A DNA stretch of 64,000 nt from Butyrivibrio sp. Its GTDB lineage: Bacteria; Bacillota; Clostridia; Lachnospirales; Lachnospiraceae. The stretch lies in the NCBI GenBank assembly GCA_015056495.1, contig SVGC01000013.1, positions 1 through 64,000 on the forward strand, given 5' to 3'. A program made the translations under genes and the position numbers. Positions 61,278 to 64,000 of this stretch are shown piece after piece; position 1 is the first letter of the stretch; each line of letters opens with the position of its first letter. A model generated the notes under the pieces. The model searched no databases. It saw only the letters and a list, made by a program, of their open reading frames with translations, and was not told where the DNA came from.

Positions 61278-63977
61278 GTGTTAGACAAACAACAGGGAGT
61301 ATCAACTAAATTTGTTTTTGATCATGCGGAAGCACTCAAAAAGTGGCAGGACAGATTCTGTGACATGGCGGGTGTTTTTGCCTGTTGCCTTGGAAACAAG
61401 GGAGATCGGATCACAGATTTCTCTGGTAACACTTCAGAACTCGAGACAGTACTTAAATATGTAACTGATATAAGGATACATAATATTTTCATAAGAGTAA
61501 CAGAGAGCCAACTGGAAGATCAGGCTGTCGAGATAACCGACATTCCTAATCTTAAGTTGGCAGCTGTTGCTATCAAAAATGGTCAGGCTCTGGCAGGCGT
61601 GTGGATAATATGCGCTGTGCTTCAGGATGCAGAGTATGATCATGATTTCTATCATCTTGATCCGATTACTGATTTCCATTATCAAACAACTGAAAATAAA
61701 TTCTATAAATCCCTTGATCTTCTGAGGGTTTCAATGCTTGCGCTCATTCAGGTGGAAGATCTTAGGAATGAAGAAGTGCAGAAAAATGCGTCCAGCCAGA
61801 TATCCATAAAAGAGATGGAAGATGCATTCCACAGAGCAGAAGTTACAGCTGAGATAGTATCTTTACTTGATAGTGACGAAGATATTAACTCCATAATGCT
61901 CCAGATCATTACAAAAGTAGCAAGTTTCCTTGAAATCAGTAATGCTTTTGTGGTGTCTGTTAATAGTGACAATAATTTCATGGATGTGGTAGTTCAATGG
62001 AACGAAATAGGCTCACGACCTGTTTTTGATAGAAAAGAAGACCTGGAACGCTGCTGGTTCATGAATTCCAATAAAACCTTTGCTGTATCTGCTACAACTG
62101 CCATGAGTGCAGGTGAGAGGGAACAGCTTGATAATATGGGCATTAAGGCAGTTATTGCCATGCCTGTACTGGTTGGCCAGGTTATAGGCTTTTATGTATG
62201 TCTTTCTGAAAACAGAAGCGCCAAAAACTGGACCATAGATGAAATAAAATTTATCAATGATGCTATCAGGATCCTCCAGAGTATCATTGTTAAGCGTATT
62301 CAGAAAAATTCCCTTGCAAGTTCATTCCAGTCTTTGGAATCCATACTTGATAACGTCGGAAGTTCCATATACGTAAGGGATATGAAGACCAATCTGCTAT
62401 TGTTCGCCAACAGGAGCCTGCGTAATTATTTTGCAAAAGAGCTCCAGGAAGGCACTCTTGAAGATCTTTTTGAGGGAAATGTCCCAGCCAGGAGTCATAG
62501 CGGAATGTACGAGATACACCATGAGCAGAGGAACAGATGGTATGACCTGTATTACACACATATCAACTGGGTTGATGGCCGCCTTGTATCCTTATGCGCT
62601 ATTTATGATATTACTGAAAAGAAGCTGTATCAGAAGAGAATAGAGCAACAGGCTTATACTGATTTCCTTACAGGCCTCTACAATAGAATGTGCTGTGAAA
62701 GAGATCTTGCCAAATACATTGATGAGGCACAGCAAAAGGGTGCAAAGGGAGCCTTGCTCTATCTTGATCTTGATGATTTCAAACATATTAATGATAGTCT
62801 TGGCCACCAGTACGGTGATGTCCTTTTGCAGAACGTGGCCAGCTCACTTACCAGTATAGCTGGTATCAGTGATTCCTGTTACAGAATGGGCGGAGACGAG
62901 TTTGTAGTAATTGTTCCGCCTGATAGCTACTACAGGATGGACAATATACTGAATGAGATTCGTAACGTCTTTTCAACGCCATGGTATCTCAAGGATGACG
63001 ATTATTACTGTACTATGAGTATGGGTATAGTTGAATTTCCTGATAACGGCGAAAGCGTATCAGAACTTATCAAACGCTCTGATATAGTCATGTATGAGGC
63101 CAAAAAAGGCGGTAAGAACAGGATTGCAAGATACTCAGATTCTATTGGTGCTTCTTCCACAAGAAGACTTGATCTGGAAAAAGGACTCAAGGATGGCACC
63201 TACAACAATTTCAAGGAATTTGATGTATATTATCAGCCTATCATGAGAGTAAACGGCAAAAAGACTGAATGTATCGGCGCCGAAGCTCTTCTCAGATGGA
63301 CTAATGAAAAACTTGGAAGTGTATCACCTGCAGAATTCATTCCTCTTGCAGATTATATGGGACTGATCGCACCTCTTGGAGATTTTGTAATGCAGAGAGC
63401 CTGCGAGAACTGCCGCAGATGGAATAAAGCAAGCGGCGGCAACATGTTTGTCACAGTCAATCTTACTGCTTCGCAGCTTATGCAGACCGATGTCCTGGAT
63501 ATGATAAGACGTTCTATTGAGGAAAATAATATCAGACCTGAAAATCTCAAGCTTGAGATTACAGAGTCTTTGGCGATAAATGACCTTGAACGTACTGAAA
63601 AGACAATGCTTGCCATCAAAGACATGGGCGTAGGCCTTGTCATGGATGATTTCGGTGAAGGCTATTCCTCACTTAACAGTATTCAGGTATTGCCTTTTGA
63701 AATGGTAAAGATATCACAGAAATTTGTTTATAATCTTGAAGAAGATGGATACGCCAAGGCATTTGTATGTGCAGTTCGAGATGTATCTGCTGCGCTGGAC
63801 ACTAAGATTGTTGTGGAAGGTATCGAGACCCAGAGTCAGTTGGACATTCTTTCAAAAAATGGTATTGAGCTCATTCAGGGATTTTATTTTGATAAAGCGC
63901 TACCGGAGGCAGACTTTGCTGATAAGTACATAAAAAGCGGCAGTGCAAAGCCAAAAAAGAAAAAAATCAAGGATTAA
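61278..63977 (+). CDS. GAF-PAS-GGDEF-EAL cyclic-di-GMP protein
   Basis: An 899-residue signalling protein. It has an N-terminal unknown region (1-170), a GAF-like domain (about 185-345), a PAS domain (about 350-450), then GGDEF (about 455-610, motif MGGDEF intact near 537-542) and EAL (about 640-885). In the EAL domain the catalytic residues are present: EALLRW, VNLTASQL, LEITES, DDFGEGYSSL, Lys in MVKIS, EGIET and QGFYF. It could both make and cut cyclic-di-GMP. GTG start at 61278, seven bases after GAGG; GTG 61272 is too close to that site. Lies 22 bases after guaB. Confidence 0.93.
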   Translation: MLDKQQGVSTKFVFDHAEALKKWQDRFCDMAGVFACCLGNKGDRITDFSGNTSELETVLKYVTDIRIHNIFIRVTESQLEDQAVEITDIPNLKLAAVAIKNGQALAGVWIICAVLQDAEYDHDFYHLDPITDFHYQTTENKFYKSLDLLRVSMLALIQVEDLRNEEVQKNASSQISIKEMEDAFHRAEVTAEIVSLLDSDEDINSIMLQIITKVASFLEISNAFVVSVNSDNNFMDVVVQWNEIGSRPVFDRKEDLERCWFMNSNKTFAVSATTAMSAGEREQLDNMGIKAVIAMPVLVGQVIGFYVCLSENRSAKNWTIDEIKFINDAIRILQSIIVKRIQKNSLASSFQSLESILDNVGSSIYVRDMKTNLLLFANRSLRNYFAKELQEGTLEDLFEGNVPARSHSGMYEIHHEQRNRWYDLYYTHINWVDGRLVSLCAIYDITEKKLYQKRIEQQAYTDFLTGLYNRMCCERDLAKYIDEAQQKGAKGALLYLDLDDFKHINDSLGHQYGDVLLQNVASSLTSIAGISDSCYRMGGDEFVVIVPPDSYYRMDNILNEIRNVFSTPWYLKDDDYYCTMSMGIVEFPDNGESVSELIKRSDIVMYEAKKGGKNRIARYSDSIGASSTRRLDLEKGLKDGTYNNFKEFDVYYQPIMRVNGKKTECIGAEALLRWTNEKLGSVSPAEFIPLADYMGLIAPLGDFVMQRACENCRRWNKASGGNMFVTVNLTASQLMQTDVLDMIRRSIEENNIRPENLKLEITESLAINDLERTEKTMLAIKDMGVGLVMDDFGEGYSSLNSIQVLPFEMVKISQKFVYNLEEDGYAKAFVCAVRDVSAALDTKIVVEGIETQSQLDILSKNGIELIQGFYFDKALPEADFADKYIKSGSAKPKKKKIKD

Positions 63978-64000
63978 ACTGGCTACTTGCTTTTTGCCAT

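Overview
The window looks like a low-to-mid GC rumen or gut Lachnospiraceae genome, most like Butyrivibrio or Pseudobutyrivibrio. The reasons are the glutamine synthetase–ANTAR gene pair, the Tn1549-type conjugation genes, the wealth of small esterases, and AGGAGG ribosome binding sites. No tRNA, rRNA or CRISPR array was seen. Species assignment is inference.

Left flank (1-4.39 kb): the tail of an unknown gene, a type I restriction subunit (HsdR), and a membrane-protein gene split by a frameshift at a run of seven Ts. This is followed by a 14-codon stump of a low-molecular-weight tyrosine phosphatase (LMW-PTP) gene.

Integrated element (about 4.41-53.18 kb): a roughly 48.8 kb integrative and conjugative element (ICE) of the Tn1549/Tn916 type, inserted in the 5' end of the LMW-PTP gene. 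The stump at 4388 and the intact gene at 53154 share 28 of their first 35 bases, including an identical 8-base core, and both ends carry paired ATTTGCACCT-like repeats. The right end has excisionase and tyrosine integrase. The 26-46 kb part carries regulators, a RepA-like initiator, coupling protein, type IV secretion genes, MobC and relaxase. It also holds a toxin-antitoxin-like pair inserted between the Maff2 and VirB6-like genes. A reverse-strand three-gene ABC-ATPase module (candidate ABC-3C conflict system) lies at 46.4-49.7 kb.

Cargo (4.6-26.2 kb): the most unusual part. Five aldo/keto reductases, four flavodoxins (two of them lipoproteins), a flavin reductase, an FMN reductase, a YqhD-like alcohol dehydrogenase, a short-chain dehydrogenase, a carboxymuconolactone decarboxylase-cupin fusion, a bis-histidine membrane protein, and five hydrolases (three of them surface anchored, one a double esterase). 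Two LysR regulators are present. Five promoters carry the same composite element: an inverted TATAC-N7-GTATA box, then exactly 14 bases, then GGCATTGTAC. Four of these have a -10-like element at a fixed 18-base spacing. Each cassette begins with this element, and most follow a terminator. The genes thus look like one regulon, plausibly for ester cleavage and reductive detoxification or respiration of aldehydes or quinones, partly outside the membrane. The substrate is unknown.

Right flank (53.15-64 kb): ordinary chromosome with LMW-PTP, glnA and an ANTAR regulator, a ZIP metal transporter with a palindromic operator, two uncharacterised proteins, a DUF6106-like protein, guaB, and a GAF-PAS-GGDEF-EAL cyclic-di-GMP protein. 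Intergenic regions hold palindromic repeats, one flanked by perfect 8-base direct repeats.
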